Shown: positions 62,678-64,000 of the stretch, piece by piece
How the letters are laid out: each line of letters starts with the position of its first letter
How positions within the stretch are numbered: position 1 is the stretch's first letter
Assembly (NCBI RefSeq): GCF_009676955.1
Contig: NZ_CP045696.1
Location: 1,619,001-1,683,000 of the forward strand
Source of the DNA: Sodaliphilus pleomorphus
Lineage (GTDB): Bacteria; Bacteroidota; Bacteroidia; Bacteroidales; Muribaculaceae
Direction: 5' to 3'
Length of the DNA stretch: 64,000 nucleotides
Notes under the pieces: generated by a model
Seen by the model: only the letters and a program-made list of their open reading frames with translations
Told to the model about the DNA's origin: nothing
Databases searched by the model: none
Program-made: the position numbers and the translations under genes

Positions 62678-64000
62678 ATGAAGCGATTGTTCAAATTATT
62701 GGCGCTCGTTGTGGCGCTTGTGGCGTTTTCCCCCAGGGTCGGCGCTTTTGACTATTCCAGCGTGAGTTACCAGTGGACCGACGACAGCGGTGTGACGCAC
62801 ACAAGCAAACTCAGCGACAAGGCCACCGACTACAACCAGATTTTTGCCCTCTTGTGCGAGGTCTACACCAATCCCGCAGTGCCTGGCACGCTCAATGTAG
62901 ACGGTGTGGAGGGCACCGACGTCAACTACACGGCCAACAAGCCTGCCTATATCACCGCCGCCAAGGTGGCCACTCCCGTCGAGGGCCTCACGTGCATGAT
63001 TGTGGAAGTCAAGAAAGGGGCTGCCGCCGAGCGAAACTATCCAGCTGAAGCCATGAAGCAGTGGATAAAGCAAAATGTGATTTCGGTCCAGATCATCACC
63101 GATGTGGCCGAGTCGCGCAATGCCTATGTGCTATCGGTATCGGGCTCTTACAATCGCTTCTATTTCATGTGCAAGGGTCGTGCTACAAATGATTCAAGCT
63201 GGGGTTATCCTCGTGGTTTTGAGACGCTCAGTGCCACAGGCGATGCACAAGCTGCCGATGGTGCAAGTGATTTCTACAGCAGGCTCACTGCGGGTGAGGT
63301 GTATGACGTGAGTCACGATTGCACCGATGTGACGGGACTTAGGCACTACTACACCATCAATCCTGGCACCAACAGTGCCTACTTGCGCAACATCACCCTG
63401 GTGATGCCAAAAAACAGACTGAAATACTGGGACCAGAAAACCAATCCTGGCTTCAAATGGGCCAACTCCCAATATGGCTATCAGCGTAATGACGGCGGAG
63501 GTGTTCGCGACTATGTGTGGTACAATCCCGACTACTGCCCCAAGATAGCGCTCTACACCTCTACACTCAAGGCTGAGGCCAAGCAGGCGGCCGACTATGC
63601 CGACGAGGCTGGCAAGCGGCTCTTTGACGTGAAGCTCGACTGGACTTCAAGCCTCAAAGACGTGCTCAAGTATGACGGCGACGAGAACTACGACATCTAT
63701 GCCGTAGAGGGAACCGACACTACCCGTATCATGAGCGGCACGGCCCTGCACAGCCAGCTGTACTCGACCGGCGGCACCGCCTACAGCTACCAGGTGGAGC
63801 AGCGTGAGAAGACCTACAAGCTCACCTATGTGGTGAAGTGCTACCCCAGCACCGCGGACGGCAGCGGCCAGGTGGGCCCGGCCGTGACCAATGTGGCCAC
63901 AGTCATCATCCCAGGCTATCACGAGGAGTTCTTGTGGGTGAGCGACTACCGCTCAAAGTTTGACGTGGCCACGCTCAAGAATGCCTATAAAAACACCATA
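62678..64000 (+). CDS. Secreted protein, 5' part (3' end outside window)
   Basis: An open frame of 441 codons runs from the ATG at 62678 off the window edge. It begins with a signal peptide (MKRLFKLLALVVALVAFSPRVGA). The sequence that follows is rich in aromatic and acidic residues and strands (FDYSSVSYQWTDDSGVTHTSK, QWIKQNVISVQIITDVAESRN, YVLSVSGSYNRFYFMCKGR, AYSYQVEQREKTYKLTYVVKCYP). I recognise no named domain. The style resembles the large secreted proteins at 11.5 and 15.8 kb, and a C-terminal tag may lie beyond the window. Confidence 0.8.
   Translation, partial: MKRLFKLLALVVALVAFSPRVGAFDYSSVSYQWTDDSGVTHTSKLSDKATDYNQIFALLCEVYTNPAVPGTLNVDGVEGTDVNYTANKPAYITAAKVATPVEGLTCMIVEVKKGAAAERNYPAEAMKQWIKQNVISVQIITDVAESRNAYVLSVSGSYNRFYFMCKGRATNDSSWGYPRGFETLSATGDAQAADGASDFYSRLTAGEVYDVSHDCTDVTGLRHYYTINPGTNSAYLRNITLVMPKNRLKYWDQKTNPGFKWANSQYGYQRNDGGGVRDYVWYNPDYCPKIALYTSTLKAEAKQAADYADEAGKRLFDVKLDWTSSLKDVLKYDGDENYDIYAVEGTDTTRIMSGTALHSQLYSTGGTAYSYQVEQREKTYKLTYVVKCYPSTADGSGQVGPAVTNVATVIIPGYHEEFLWVSDYRSKFDVATLKNAYKNTI

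Overview
The window reads as a chromosomal segment of a GC-rich gut Bacteroidales, most likely Muribaculaceae or a close relative (inference). The signs are a SusC/SusD pair with an ECF sigma/FecR control circuit, DUF2723, DUF4105 and DUF4369 proteins, a FucP-like carrier, and repeated use of the Bacteroidetes -7 promoter element TAnnTTTG. Most genes are GC-rich at the third codon position. Three stretches look visibly more AT-rich: the fic gene (6.4-7.8 kb), a decayed restriction-modification island (21.9-24.8 kb) and a rhuM remnant (47.4-48.1 kb).

Layout. 0-2.2 kb: end of a 4Fe-4S protein, recF, a DUF721 (DciA-like) gene and a hotdog thioesterase. 2.2-2.8 kb: a non-coding AT-rich stretch with a cluster of DnaA-box matches, a good candidate for oriC. 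2.8-11.2 kb: leuS, rdgB, a Fic AMPylase bracketed by two copies of a palindromic repeat, an arabinose-5-phosphate-isomerase-like SIS protein, a PfkB-fold protein that lacks the catalytic motif, a TPR-like protein and a SpoU methyltransferase. 11.5-21.8 kb: large secreted proteins (InlB-like repeats, Lnb/DUF4105, a 2003-residue GLUG-repeat protein). 21.9-24.8 kb: a broken DpnII-like island with a truncated Dam-type methylase, a KilA-N protein, an endonuclease-like protein, a small unknown protein and a scrap of a second methylase. 24.8-37.4 kb: an ECF sigma with a coupled membrane protein, a BASS-type transporter, DUF177-rpmF-fabH, era, der, a probable small RNA unit, DUF2723, a polysaccharide deacetylase and queG. 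37.4-42.3 kb, minus strand: FucP-like carrier, frameshifted sdaA, SF1 helicase and a truncated LytTR-type regulator.

42.4-47.4 kb: outer-membrane phospholipase A, a lactonase, tRNA-Tyr (minus strand, with its own promoter and terminator), a DUF4369 lipoprotein and yifB. The yifB 3' end is partly duplicated on the far side of a broken rhuM gene. 48.2-59.1 kb is a polysaccharide-utilisation-type locus on the minus strand: fecR, CE1-like esterase, susC with an STN signalling domain, susD, then a hairpin and a new promoter, a metallophosphoesterase and an exported GH65 enzyme. Its likely ECF sigma gene lies at the wrong end, convergent with and overlapping the GH65 gene. The window closes with an alpha/beta hydrolase, a secreted beta-helix protein, about 0.8 kb of non-coding DNA and the start of another secreted protein.

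Three secreted proteins (11.5, 15.8 and 60.4 kb) share a related C-terminal tag, which points to a common export or anchoring route. Several genes (recF, DUF4105, BASS transporter, metallophosphoesterase) have the -7 element only 5-8 bases before the ATG, so their transcripts are predicted to be leaderless.
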